Shown here one piece after another: positions 34,756 to 44,573 of a stretch of DNA of 64,000 bases. The notes beneath the pieces are model-generated. The model was given only the letters and a program-made list of their open reading frames with translations, made no database searches and was not told the DNA's origin. Position numbers and translations under genes: made by a program. The stretch comes from Oscillatoriaceae cyanobacterium M7585_C2015_266. GTDB lineage: Bacteria; Cyanobacteriota; Cyanobacteriia; Cyanobacteriales; Oscillatoriaceae. Location of the stretch: the NCBI GenBank assembly GCA_015295835.1, contig DVEG01000027.1:62001-126000 (forward strand), read 5' to 3'. Each line of letters opens with the position of its first letter. Position 1 is the first letter of the stretch.

Positions 34756-37700
34756 CTACCTTAACGGCACCCACTGAGGAATACCAGAGTAATCTTTTGG
34801 TATAGGCAGTTGCTCAATTCGTCTATATAGCATAACTGCTAGCAGCTTTTTGAGCGTTTTTAACTCTTCAAATCCACTTTCTAGCTGCGCTATTAATTCA
34901 TCTACAAAATTTTCCTCTATTTCCGTTAATTGCTCCTCCAAAAAACCGCTTTCAATAAGGATTTGATGTATCTTGCCCAAATTTCCCAAATAAAAGCTTT
35001 CCAGTTGCTCCGGTGCCGCACTTAGCCAAAAATCTGCCACCTGTTTGCGGATTTGCCGGATTTCCTCTAACACAGATTCATCAGAGGAATCAATTTTATA
35101 AAGCATCACGCAGCCCCTCAGGTGATTGAGAAACTCCGCTGATTCTATTGCTGGTTTTTTATTGACTTGCGGTTCTAAATTTACTTGAATTGGCGCCATG
35201 TGTTTTTGAAATAGTTCTTGGAAGAGATTGCCGATTTTCTGAGAATAGGAACGACTGTCGAGAAAACCGGGGTTATTATTAATTTTTTGCTGAATCTGTT
35301 CGCGCTTTTGGCGGCGCATTTCAGGATTGGTTGCAAGTTCAAATGCTAATTTAATATAATTTTCTTCACTTGTTGTAATTAAATCAGTGACTTCTAATTC
35401 CCGCAGCAATGCGGCAGCCTGCCGGAAGGGTAAAGCATTGCCATCCATTACTACCGTTGGCAGCCCCACCTCTAAGGCATCTATAAGCGAAGTAGCTCCA
35501 GAATAAGGGAAAGAATCAAGATAAATATCGGCGAGTTTGAGACATTCTTTTACATCGGCTATACTAGGCAATGTATCAATTACTACTAGGCATTTTTTAT
35601 TAATTCCGTACTGTTCAAAGATTGCACGTATATGATTGATAAAGGGCACCTTAGCTGGGTAATAAGGAAGCCAGTTTGAATTGAATGGATACAAAACAAG
35701 GATAGAATTAGGAACAGCTGCGATAATTTTTGCCCAAGTTTCTATCAATTCTGGAATAATTGTATAAAAGTTTGCCCCGGAAATAAATACAATTGTTTCA
35801 TCGGTTGCGCCCCAGTGCGAGCGCTCGTATTTTTCCACAGGCTCTTCTGGCGGTAGTGGGTTATTGAAACACAAACCGGAACCCTCAATTGTTATCAATT
35901 TTTCTCGATATTCTAAGTCTGCTTGCATCGGTGCAGTTAATTCGCCAACAATATAATAGTCGATATGGCTCATGCCAGTAATGACTGGCGATGTTAAAAA
36001 AGTCACCTGTAGCCGTGCCAGTCGGTGCAGGGTTAGTAAAAAAATGGGATTCGTGACTGCAGTCAAATTGGAGCCAATCAACAAAATATCTAAATCGTCG
36101 GCGCGTATAGTTTGCACCTGAGAGCGGAGCTCGTTAGAAAGTTTGACTAAATGATCAACGCGGCTGGAGCAATATTGCTCTAGGGGGTGATTGGTAATGT
36201 TGAAAGTATATAGGATAATCTCAAAACATTTTCTGTCGATGTACTCGAAAACTGGGAGTGTGGCGAAAGTTTCTTTTGGCGGTTCAAAATCGATTTTGAG
36301 AATTCCCAGCCGAATTTTCTGCCTATCATTAGGGCGCTCCGGAAATACATAATCCAACTGATATCCGTAGTTTTTTAAGGCATATTCCGAAATCTCTGCC
36401 CTCTGGATAAGAAGATCTTTTAGATCATATTTGGTAAAGTACAGGGGGAGAAAATATGCATTTTTTAAAAAAGATAGAGCGGTTTCCTTCCATAATTGAG
36501 AACTTGGAGAGTTGAAAATATTAGCGTGCAAGCGAGCCACGCAGCGTTTCATGTGGTGGTAGTAGTTATCTATCTCTCCTATTTGCTGAAAATAGGGTGG
36601 AGATTGCAGTATGTAGTTGATATAATCGTTGAAAAACCATTTGGGTATAGGAGCGCCTTCATACTGCAATGGCAACTGGTGAGCGTAGCAATACAGCATC
36701 CCTGCTAATAGATACTGCAGGGCATAATCTGCCTCAAATCCTCTTGAGACTTGGGCAAATATTTCTCTTATAAAAGCTTTTTCTGTAGTTGTCAAAGGTT
36801 CATCTTTAATACCGCTATTGAGCAGGAGTTGATGGAGTTTTCCCAGATTGCCTGAATAGGCATTTGACAGTGTTTCTGTAGGTGTAATTAGCCAAAACTC
36901 AGCTACTTTTTCTCTGAGCTTACGCAGCTCTGCAACTTCTGATTCATCGGGATATTGCCCGTTAACCTCACTGATTAAAGATAGTAAATTGCTAGGCAGT
37001 ATGACTTTCCGTTTTTGGCTGAAAACTTGGAGGATATTAAAGGCTAAAAGAAAACGCCCTAATTGCCCTAGGGGTGCGTATGCGGGAGAAAACCAGGCTA
37101 TATCTCTGTAAGCTGCTATGGCAGCGCTTATACCGGGATTATCTGCTTGAAATAAGGGCAAGCCCTCACCTTGGATAAATTCTTTTGCTCTTTCTATAGG
37201 TTTGAGCCAGCGATTCTGTCGGTGAATGGCGACGGTTTCTAGGGTGCGAATTTTTCCCTGAAAAACCATAGATGCAACTAAAACCCAATCGCCATTCATA
37301 GATTTTGGCAGTAAGCATTTTGACAAAAGCTTGCGACGCATCACTGAATATAATGCGCCATTATCTAATACTTGTGCATAGAAAGATAATATTCTTTCTA
37401 TGGCGGAATTTTGTTCTAAATTTATTTTTACGCCGTCACCTATAAATTTTTCACCGTCATAGTATTTTGCCTGTCCACAAACCAGAGCATAATCTGGGTT
37501 ATTTAATAAGAAATTTGTACAAGTGCTGACATAATTAGATTCTATCCAGTCATCCTGACTAAGCCACATAAAGAATTCGCCATTACTGAGGTTAAAAACT
37601 GCTCTGAAGTTGTCAGTTAGTCCCAAATTTTTTGGCTGGCGAATGTATCTAATTCGGCTGTCTTTCTGGCAGAATGTTTGGCAAACTGCGGGGGTGTCAT

Positions 37701-37839
37701 CTGGTGAGGCATCGTCTGAAATTACTATTTCGAGGTTGGGATAGTCTTGAGCGCTCGCTGATTCTATAGCTCGTTTTAATTTTGACGCTCCCTTGTATGC
37801 TGGTATGCCAATACTAACTAGAGGTAGGTAGTCAGACAT
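34756..37839 (-). CDS. GT2-GT41 fusion glycosyltransferase with duplicated spacer module
   Basis: About 1027 residues. The N-terminal GT2 domain (about 1-230) has S-I-G-I-P-A-Y-K-G and S-Q-D-D at 94-97. The region about 515-885 resembles GT41 C-terminal catalytic parts (R-L-G-I-L-K-I-D-F, then L-A-D-I-Y-L-D-S-F-P-Y-S-G-A-T-S-L-I-D-A-L). A module of about 120 residues occurs twice, at about 284-403 and 905-1027, sharing L-R-K-x-R-x-x-V-A-(E/D)-F-W-L and G-N-L-G-K-(L/I)-H-Q-(L/I)-L. The ATG at 37839 follows AAGGAG by 12 nt; an in-frame TTG at 37869 overlaps the preceding stop. It is the last gene of the long glycan run and converges on the TPR-GT41 gene. Confidence 0.82.
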   Translation of the reverse strand: MSDYLPLVSIGIPAYKGASKLKRAIESASAQDYPNLEIVISDDASPDDTPAVCQTFCQKDSRIRYIRQPKNLGLTDNFRAVFNLSNGEFFMWLSQDDWIESNYVSTCTNFLLNNPDYALVCGQAKYYDGEKFIGDGVKINLEQNSAIERILSFYAQVLDNGALYSVMRRKLLSKCLLPKSMNGDWVLVASMVFQGKIRTLETVAIHRQNRWLKPIERAKEFIQGEGLPLFQADNPGISAAIAAYRDIAWFSPAYAPLGQLGRFLLAFNILQVFSQKRKVILPSNLLSLISEVNGQYPDESEVAELRKLREKVAEFWLITPTETLSNAYSGNLGKLHQLLLNSGIKDEPLTTTEKAFIREIFAQVSRGFEADYALQYLLAGMLYCYAHQLPLQYEGAPIPKWFFNDYINYILQSPPYFQQIGEIDNYYHHMKRCVARLHANIFNSPSSQLWKETALSFLKNAYFLPLYFTKYDLKDLLIQRAEISEYALKNYGYQLDYVFPERPNDRQKIRLGILKIDFEPPKETFATLPVFEYIDRKCFEIILYTFNITNHPLEQYCSSRVDHLVKLSNELRSQVQTIRADDLDILLIGSNLTAVTNPIFLLTLHRLARLQVTFLTSPVITGMSHIDYYIVGELTAPMQADLEYREKLITIEGSGLCFNNPLPPEEPVEKYERSHWGATDETIVFISGANFYTIIPELIETWAKIIAAVPNSILVLYPFNSNWLPYYPAKVPFINHIRAIFEQYGINKKCLVVIDTLPSIADVKECLKLADIYLDSFPYSGATSLIDALEVGLPTVVMDGNALPFRQAAALLRELEVTDLITTSEENYIKLAFELATNPEMRRQKREQIQQKINNNPGFLDSRSYSQKIGNLFQELFQKHMAPIQVNLEPQVNKKPAIESAEFLNHLRGCVMLYKIDSSDESVLEEIRQIRKQVADFWLSAAPEQLESFYLGNLGKIHQILIESGFLEEQLTEIEENFVDELIAQLESGFEELKTLKKLLAVMLYRRIEQLPIPKDYSGIPQWVPLR

Positions 37840-37865
37840 TTTGCGATCGCTCTCCTTATGTTTAC

Positions 37866-38624
37866 TCAAAAAATTATCACTTCGTCAGTGGGCGAACTGT
37901 TTCCCGGTTTAATTAGCATACCCTGCCCCGTCGGTAGAGACAATATTTGTAAATCTTTTTTACTAGCCCACTCATCAAGAGCCTGTTTTTGAGTGATGTG
38001 ACCTTGATTGTTGGCAGAAAATCCGTAATCATCAAATATAACGATCCCCGATGGTACAATCTTATCATAGAAGTAATCAATTGCCGCTACTTCTGGGTAG
38101 GCACAGTTCATATCTATTGATAAATAACAAATTGCTTTTGTTGGTACTTGCGATAATACTGACGGCACTTCTCCTTTGATAACAGAGACATTTGAAAATT
38201 CTTGAAATGTTTTTTTTACTTGTTCATAAATATCAATGCCGTACCAGTTGCGGCTTTGTATATCCAGTTTTAGTTTTCTTTCTGATTCTGTAAACTGATA
38301 GTCAGGCACTCCCTGAAACGTATCAATCAAGTAGAATATCTTATCCTTTTTTGAGGAAAAATCAATATATTCTATAACTGCTCTGGCTAAAAATCCCGTA
38401 TTTACGCCACATTCAACAAAATCTCCCGACAATTTACTAGCATGATTAGCTGCCCAACAGATAGTATACACTCGCCAGAGATCGTATATGAAGTTATTTC
38501 CTCTTTCGCCTAAGTATTGTAAGGTATTGTATCCTTGCTTATATGCTCTTGCAAACCGTGGATCTTTAACAAAATCGTGATTAATATACTTTTCATCATA
38601 AATTAATATGGGATTTCGTAACAT
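37866..38624 (-). CDS. TylF/MycF-like O-methyltransferase
   Basis: A 252-residue class I SAM methyltransferase of the macrocin O-methyltransferase (TylF) type. It has G-D-F-V-E-C-G-V-N-T-G-F near 66-77 as the SAM loop, L-I-D-T-F-Q-G-V near 98-105, and the metal-site region L-S-I-D-M near 169 with F-D-D-Y-G-F near 197-202. Family members methylate sugar hydroxyls in a Mg-dependent way. Its place among glycosyltransferases points to sugar O-methylation of the exported glycan. Confidence 0.83.
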   Translation of the reverse strand: MLRNPILIYDEKYINHDFVKDPRFARAYKQGYNTLQYLGERGNNFIYDLWRVYTICWAANHASKLSGDFVECGVNTGFLARAVIEYIDFSSKKDKIFYLIDTFQGVPDYQFTESERKLKLDIQSRNWYGIDIYEQVKKTFQEFSNVSVIKGEVPSVLSQVPTKAICYLSIDMNCAYPEVAAIDYFYDKIVPSGIVIFDDYGFSANNQGHITQKQALDEWASKKDLQILSLPTGQGMLIKPGNSSPTDEVIIF

Positions 38625-38691
38625 AAAAAATCCGAATCGTTGGTTTCATTTTCTACTTATCTACTTATTTTGGCATGTGAAAACAGACTGC

Positions 38692-40002
38692 TCACGATTT
38701 ACCAGCTTTTTGCTTAAGAACTTGAAACCCTTTACTTGCTTTTTTCGGTTTAGAGGGTTTTTCTGGTTGTTTTTTCTCGTCGGGTAAGTTGCCACTGGCG
38801 ACATCTTTTATAAGTTGCAGGTGGCGGGGCAGCAAATCGGATAGGGCGTAGCGTTCTAAAACAGTTTCGCGGGCTTTTGCGCGAATTTCTGCCATACGAG
38901 TTGGATGATTTAGCACCTCGTCAACGCGAGCTGCGATTTGTTTGGGCGAGAAGAAATCGACGAGTAAGCCATTTTCTCCGTCGCGGATAACCTCTGTAAC
39001 GGGAGCAGTATCTGAGCCTATGACTAAGCAACCGGTTGACATGCACTCAATCATCGACCAAGATAGCACAAATGGACGGGTTAAATAGACATGAGCTGAG
39101 GAAGCTTGAATTACTTTCAGATACAATCCGTAAGGGAGGGAGCCGACGAAGTGAACTCGCGACATATCTAACGGCACTTTCTCAAGCATTTCCTGTTTGT
39201 AAGTTTTGCCGTTGGGTAAAGATTTGCCGTAGCAAACTCGATCCGAGCCGACGATGACGACGTGACAGTTGGGGCGTCGTTCTTGAATGTAGGCGATGGA
39301 TTCGATGAATTCTGGGAAGCCGCGATAAGGTTCCATTCCTCGCGCGACGTAGGTGACTATTTCATCGACTCCAGATAAATCGAGGTTAGGTAAAACAAGT
39401 TTTGCTCCGGGGTTGGGCTTGAAGTATTCTGTATCGACGCCATCGTGAAGAACGGTGATTTTGCTATGGAATTCTTTAGGGAATTGAGATTTTTGCCAGT
39501 TGGTGGGCGAGACTCCCCAATCACAACTATACAAGTCGATCAGTATGGAAGAATTTTTTACTCGGATGCGAGGAATATCGTCTGGAGATAAGGGATCGGC
39601 TGGGTCAAAATTTGCATCTGAACCGAAGGCGTTATAAAACCATTCAAAGTAACACAAAAGTTTGGTTTTTGGAAAGATATCTTTAATAAAAAGTGTCGGT
39701 CCCCATCCAGAATGACCGCAGACTATATCTGGTATAAATCCCTCTGCTTTCAGTTTTTCAGCTACCCGATAAACCGCTTGTCCGCACAGTACGGCGCTTT
39801 CTAATGGGCGGACGTAGTGGTGTGTTTCAGGTCGCGGTTCGCGACTGGGGGTGAAGAGGATTTTTCTTACGCCCGGAATCACCCACTCTGGACGCTCGTT
39901 TCTTGTACCGAAAATAACCTGATTTTCCGGATCGCTGCCAAGCGCGGTTGCGATGTGACGGTATTGAGCTGGGAAGTTGGGATGTAGGATGAGAACTCGC
40001 AT
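38692..40002 (-). CDS. GT4-family glycosyltransferase
   Basis: A 436-residue GT-B enzyme. The N-terminal domain begins M-R-V-L-I-L-H-P-N-F-P-A-Q-Y and has G-H-S-G-W-G near 96-101, typical of the Glyco_trans_4-like family found in cyanobacterial glycan clusters. The C-terminal domain has R-G-M-E-P-Y-R-G-F near 221 and the E-C-M-S-T-G-C-L-V-I-G-S-D donor loop. The last 30 residues are Lys-rich. It lies 40 bp after the sulfotransferase gene. Confidence 0.87.
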   Translation of the reverse strand: MRVLILHPNFPAQYRHIATALGSDPENQVIFGTRNERPEWVIPGVRKILFTPSREPRPETHHYVRPLESAVLCGQAVYRVAEKLKAEGFIPDIVCGHSGWGPTLFIKDIFPKTKLLCYFEWFYNAFGSDANFDPADPLSPDDIPRIRVKNSSILIDLYSCDWGVSPTNWQKSQFPKEFHSKITVLHDGVDTEYFKPNPGAKLVLPNLDLSGVDEIVTYVARGMEPYRGFPEFIESIAYIQERRPNCHVVIVGSDRVCYGKSLPNGKTYKQEMLEKVPLDMSRVHFVGSLPYGLYLKVIQASSAHVYLTRPFVLSWSMIECMSTGCLVIGSDTAPVTEVIRDGENGLLVDFFSPKQIAARVDEVLNHPTRMAEIRAKARETVLERYALSDLLPRHLQLIKDVASGNLPDEKKQPEKPSKPKKASKGFQVLKQKAGKS

Positions 40003-40042
40003 GTCTTTTGCAAAAAATGAAGTTTTCTACAAGGCGGGGCCA

Positions 40043-40786
40043 TTAGGGGGAGAAGGTGATGCCGAAAGATTCCTCTAATCTCTGATTGTGTGGTAGGAAG
40101 TATTCTATCAAGTAATGTCGGGTAGATTCTGCGATCGCTGGATAATGTCCTACATTATATTTGTCGTAGTGTTCGAGTTGGTATGCTGGCACCTCCAAAA
40201 ACTCAAATACTTGGTTAAGGATGCAAGCAGGAGCTGCATAAAAATCTTCACTTTTCAAGATTAAGAATTGTTTTTTTGGGAAAAGTTCCATCCAATTTTG
40301 CAGCTGCTCTATGTAGATACCTCGCGACAGATAGCTATAGTGTTGGTGATTGAAGCTATAGTAAGTTTCATCACTGTTGAGCTTTTCTATTTCTCCTTGG
40401 AGTCTTTGAGGTTCGCTGGCGATCGCTTCTTCAAATGACAGGTGTTCGTATCCCAGTCTTACTTCGTGATGGTAGTGAGACCAAGCTCTTGCCACTGGCT
40501 CTCTGAGCAGTATAATCAGTTTGACTTCGGGAAATAATTTTTTCACACGCTTTGGAACCTGGGGATGAAAAATATAGTATGGACTCGATTCTCCGGAAAG
40601 TAGCCCTGCTCCAGGAGAGCGAGCTGGAAATTGCGCCTCATACCATTCAATTCCTTTACTATAATTAAGATCGAAAAAGTGTATCTCTTTTTGAGCGGCT
40701 GGGAGAATCTGTGGGTGTTGAATTAGATAATTATATAAAGATGTGGTTCCACACTTTTGGGCGCCAATTATCAGAAAGTCTGGCAT
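40043..40786 (-). CDS. PAPS-dependent sulfotransferase
   Basis: A 247-residue sulfotransferase resembling heparan sulfate N-/O-sulfotransferases. The 5'-phosphosulfate loop Q-K-C-G-T-T-S-L-Y is at 10-18 and the 3'-phosphate-binding L-L-R-E-P-V-A-R-A-W-S-H-Y is at 93-105. It would transfer sulfate from PAPS to a sugar. With the second sulfotransferase (47786-48835) in the same run, it implies a sulfated surface glycan. Confidence 0.88.
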   Translation of the reverse strand: MPDFLIIGAQKCGTTSLYNYLIQHPQILPAAQKEIHFFDLNYSKGIEWYEAQFPARSPGAGLLSGESSPYYIFHPQVPKRVKKLFPEVKLIILLREPVARAWSHYHHEVRLGYEHLSFEEAIASEPQRLQGEIEKLNSDETYYSFNHQHYSYLSRGIYIEQLQNWMELFPKKQFLILKSEDFYAAPACILNQVFEFLEVPAYQLEHYDKYNVGHYPAIAESTRHYLIEYFLPHNQRLEESFGITFSP

Positions 40787-40831
40787 CTGTTATTTAAATT
40801 CGGGTTGCTTTTATCTAATCTTAGCACGGAA

Positions 40832-42679
40832 TTAAGGATTCAGGTTAATCCCGTAGTCTTCGCGATCTAGTGTCAGGTTGGGGCTGTAGCAGGGATCGCG
40901 TTCTATTATATGCTTCCACTTCCGCCGCATGTAGGTTATTTCTTTAGCAAATCTGGCTTTTTTTTCCGGCGTATCTTCTTTCCCCCGGCTCTTGGATTCG
41001 TAGTGATACAGAACGACGTGAGGCAGATAAATATTCCGGTAGCCTTTCTCAACTAATTTCAGACAAAAATCAACATCGTTAAAAGCAATTTGTAACTCTT
41101 CTTCCCAACCGCCTACTTCTTCGCATACTTCCCGTCTACACATCAAACAAGCTCCCGTGACTGCTGTATAATTATTAACTGTTTGAAGTTGATAAAAATA
41201 ACCGGGTACTCCGGCAGGGAAATACTTGTGACTGTGACCTGCAACTCCTCCCAGCCCCACTATAACTCCCGCGTGCTGAATGGTATTGTCTGGGTAGAGG
41301 AGTAAAGCCCCTACTGCTCCAATGGAAGGTCTTTGCGCCTGTTCTACCATTGCCGTCATCCAGTCAGGCGTTAGCACTTCTGTATCGTTATTTAAAAATA
41401 GGAGATATTTGCCTTCAGCTTGGCTGGCGGCATAGTTATTTATTTTAGAAAAATTAAATGGGATATCATATACTAGACAGCGAAATCTATCAGGTTCTTT
41501 TGCTTTCCATTTGTCGATTATATCTAATGTTTCTTTTTCGTTACTACCATTATCAATCAGGAGAACCTCGTAATTGGGATAGGTTGTTTTTTCAAAAATA
41601 GATGTTAAACATTTGTTAAGAATTTCTCCCAAATTGCGAGTGGGAATAATCACTGTTACTTTGCTATAATCGCGGATGTGATAGCGAACGAGCCAGTGCC
41701 CCCCCTGTGTAGGAGTAACGATTCCGGGTTCTGATCTTCTCTCTAGGGCTTCTGAGAGTGCCTTGCGGGCTGCTTCTGTAGCATAGGTTTTATTGTTTAA
41801 ATTACTGGCGGTTGATTTAGAGTGAATGCGCCAATGGTATAATATTTTAGGAATGTGAAAGATTTTATCGGTTTTTTCTGTTAGTCTTAAAACGAGGTCG
41901 TAATCTTGAGAGCCTTCATAACCAAGGCGAAATCCGCCGATTTCTTGAATGAGCGAGCGCCGATAGGTACCAAGATGGCAAGTATACATCCGTGACAGGA
42001 AAGAGTCAGGGCACCAATCGGGTTTAAAAAATGGATCGCGGAATTGATTGTGTTCGTCTATCTTATCTTCATCAGAATAAATCATATCGGCATCGGGATG
42101 CCGGTTGAGCATCAGAGCAACTTGATAGAGTGCATCTGGCGTTAGGAGATCGTCGTGATCCAGAAAAGCTACAAATTCACCTGTTGCTAGCTCTAGCGCT
42201 GAATTAGAGGCAGCAGAAATATGCCCATTTTCATTTCTAAAAACTACTTTAATTTTCTCGTCAATTTCTGCGTATTGCTGTAATATAGTTATCACATTTT
42301 CGTCGGTTGAGGCATCATCAGCGATGCACAATTCCCAGTAAGGATACACCTGAGCCCGCACTGAATTAATCGCCGCTCTCAAGTAATTTTCTGGGGGATT
42401 ATAAACAGGTAAGATGACGCTGATGAGGGGCTTGTATTTCAAAAATTCTACCGTCTCTTTCATCTGACGGAGATCGGCTTCTCTGGGAAAATGCAGGCTG
42501 AGCCAATAGTGATACTGACTGATTGAGTGGACAAGTTCGGGTGCCTGGGGCGTCGGCAAGGGCGTGCGCTCAAACTTTACATAAAGTTTCCAAAAGATTT
42601 TCGATAGTACATGGCGCAATCCTTTTGTTCTCCAAATTTCATATAGCTTTTTAAGCTTTAAAATAGCCTGTTTTAGCAT
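40832..42679 (-). CDS. Tandem-domain GT2 glycosyltransferase (paralogue 1)
   Basis: About 615 residues with two GT2 domains. The first starts near 85 (I-S-V-I-L-P-V-Y-N, later F-L-D-H-D-D and Y-S-D-E-D-K). The second starts near 340 (V-T-V-I-I-P-T-R-N, later F-L-N-N-D-T-E-V and N-D-V-D-F-C). This layout is common in enzymes building rhamnose-rich polymers. The first 45 residues form a basic amphipathic segment ending F-W-K-L-Y-V-K-F-E. The ATG at 42679 (M-L-K-Q) aligns with the start of its paralogue at 46514; a GTG at 42688 is the alternative. Confidence 0.87.
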   Translation of the reverse strand: MLKQAILKLKKLYEIWRTKGLRHVLSKIFWKLYVKFERTPLPTPQAPELVHSISQYHYWLSLHFPREADLRQMKETVEFLKYKPLISVILPVYNPPENYLRAAINSVRAQVYPYWELCIADDASTDENVITILQQYAEIDEKIKVVFRNENGHISAASNSALELATGEFVAFLDHDDLLTPDALYQVALMLNRHPDADMIYSDEDKIDEHNQFRDPFFKPDWCPDSFLSRMYTCHLGTYRRSLIQEIGGFRLGYEGSQDYDLVLRLTEKTDKIFHIPKILYHWRIHSKSTASNLNNKTYATEAARKALSEALERRSEPGIVTPTQGGHWLVRYHIRDYSKVTVIIPTRNLGEILNKCLTSIFEKTTYPNYEVLLIDNGSNEKETLDIIDKWKAKEPDRFRCLVYDIPFNFSKINNYAASQAEGKYLLFLNNDTEVLTPDWMTAMVEQAQRPSIGAVGALLLYPDNTIQHAGVIVGLGGVAGHSHKYFPAGVPGYFYQLQTVNNYTAVTGACLMCRREVCEEVGGWEEELQIAFNDVDFCLKLVEKGYRNIYLPHVVLYHYESKSRGKEDTPEKKARFAKEITYMRRKWKHIIERDPCYSPNLTLDREDYGINLNP

Positions 42680-42737
42680 GATTTTCACTCTATCAAGTAG
42701 TTTAGAATAGGGAGGCTAGTTATTGTCTGCATCACTT

Positions 42738-43562
42738 TTATTCTTCTTTCGAAGCCCCTAGCATTTTTTTTAGTTTAAACCACTGTTTCCTCAGTTTCCA
42801 GAATTTGCTACTTTCCATTGCTTTTATGGTTGCACGAGCTTGTTGGAGTTGTGCTTCGAGATGATGTATTTTTTCTTGGAGCAATGCATGCGATCGCTCT
42901 TTTTCTGTGGCTGCTTGCGAAAACCATGCGATCGCTTGTTGCAGCTCTTGGGGATTGCCATTTAAACTAAAACTCGACTGAATAGGATATTTTTCTGAGT
43001 TTCTGTCTACAGCAAATGTTCTCTTTGGCAGAACCGTTTCGCCTTTATAATCCTTGCGCACTTCTATATGAGCGCAAAATTCTCTAACAATGCCCTTATA
43101 GTACCTCAAAGCAAAATCCAAATCTATCTTATTTCTATATAGTTCAACTAAAATTTTCTCATCTATTATATAAGTAAATTCTTTTAACAGCCATCTTTTC
43201 TTAAAAAACTCTTGCCAGTAGTCAACTTCCCAAACACAGAAGTGCATATAATGATCCTCGTTTAAAAAAGTTCTGTGATCGAAAATAAAAGCTGAATTAT
43301 CCCAAGCATAAGGAGTCCACAATTCCAGTTGCGCTCCATCAATGCAAACTCTACTTACTTCTGCAAAAAGTTTAGGAATCTGGATAAGGTGTTCGAGACA
43401 GTGAGAGGAGTAGACATAATCGACACTTTCATCATCAAAAGGTAAGGGATCTTTTTCCAGATTGAGAACATAATCCACCCCTGGAAGTGGCCAGGCATCG
43501 ATTCCGATAGTTCCTTCTTTTTTGCGACTTCCGCATCCCAAGTCAATTTTTAAATAACTCAC
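42738..43562 (-). CDS. Class I methyltransferase with C-terminal coiled coil and SKFWKLR tail
   Basis: A 274-residue protein. The N-terminal methyltransferase domain has I-D-L-G-C-G-S-R-K at 6-14 and S-S-H-C-L-E-H-L near 52-59. A coiled coil follows (about 215-248, Gln/Ala/Leu-rich) and then the tail S-S-K-F-W-K-L-R-x-x-W-F-K-L-K-K at about 250-266. The same tail ends three other enzymes of this locus (46579, 47786 and 52524 genes). The GTG at 43562 follows AGGAG by 7 nt. A sugar substrate is likely from context. The tail could be a membrane or partner tag; this is inference. Confidence 0.85.
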   Translation of the reverse strand: MSYLKIDLGCGSRKKEGTIGIDAWPLPGVDYVLNLEKDPLPFDDESVDYVYSSHCLEHLIQIPKLFAEVSRVCIDGAQLELWTPYAWDNSAFIFDHRTFLNEDHYMHFCVWEVDYWQEFFKKRWLLKEFTYIIDEKILVELYRNKIDLDFALRYYKGIVREFCAHIEVRKDYKGETVLPKRTFAVDRNSEKYPIQSSFSLNGNPQELQQAIAWFSQAATEKERSHALLQEKIHHLEAQLQQARATIKAMESSKFWKLRKQWFKLKKMLGASKEE

Positions 43563-43601
43563 AGATGTACTCCTAAAAATATTTCACGTGTGGCGCTTTA
43601 C

Positions 43602-44569
43602 TTATGGCTTTGGATAATGACTATCTTTTCCCAAAACTTCTTCTATAGTGACATCCCACTTGAAAGTATCAGAATTAAAATCTGCTACTTTTCTTGCCAA
43701 TACAGCAGCTCCTGCAAACATGATATCATTTGTCAATCCTTCTTGCCCGGCTCTCACCTTAGCTAAATGGATTTGTGCCCAAAGAGTCCAGATTTTATCA
43801 CTTCAAATCCCAAAGGTGGAGAAAACAAAACCTTAAGACCATCATCAGAAAAACGCCAGAAATCCCAAGGTCTTTCATGTAGAGGCCATGCCAGCGGAAC
43901 TCCGTGAAAAGTTATTCCCCCTATTTCAAGGAGTTTATTAATTTCCATTGCTACTACCAACGGCATAGCTAAATGTTCCAAAACAGAGACAGAAAAAATT
44001 GCGTCAAATTTCTGATTTTTAAAGTATTGAGAAAGCCTGTGGGCATCGCCGACAACATCTGTGTTTTCGTCGGGATAATAATCAAAGCCAGTGTAATAAG
44101 CGTCTGGAAATAATTCTCTGCGACCACGGGTTCCAGGTGAGACCACGCGGGAGCCAATTTCTAGTACTCGGAGATGATTTTCATTAACCAGCTTGATAAA
44201 CTCATTATAAATTAACCCTCCGTGGGGAATATCTTGAGGATGCTGTGGCTTTTCACCAAGAAAAGTTATAGTTTGGCTGTATGTTTTTCCTTTAATTTTA
44301 GCGTGGAAGGTGACGCAGTGCTCTGCAATGCGAGGCAAATAGGCGAAGAAGCCACAATTATCGCTATAGGGGTATTGCGGGAAAGCGGCGGCTACATCTG
44401 GGCGGGGGTGCCAGGAAGCGATCGCAAAAGACGTACCACCTATAGAAATTTCTACTTCGTCGAGAGTCTCATTTTTACCGAGAATCCATCCCTTGATTCC
44501 GATTCCCCAGTCATTCGACCATGACCGATCAATTGCGAGAATTATATCGTCGTTTTGCTGCAACGCCAT
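43602..44569 (-). pseudogene. Class I methyltransferase with a late frameshift
   Basis: From the ATG at 44569 the frame stops at 43763 (268 residues). It holds a beta-rich N-terminal domain (about 1-95) and a methyltransferase domain (L-E-I-G-S-R near 135; S-V-S-V-L-E-H-L near 196-203). Shifting by one base at the GGG run 43778-43780 continues the protein for about 58 residues with conserved character (G-Q-E-G-L-T, A-V-L-A-R-K-V-A-D-F, W-D-V-T-I-E-E-V-L-G, D-S-H-Y-P) to TAA at 43602. One missing base explains it, so it is either a recent mutation or a read error in a homopolymer. The catalytic core is intact, so activity may persist. Confidence 0.75.
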
Positions 44570-44573
44570 TTAC

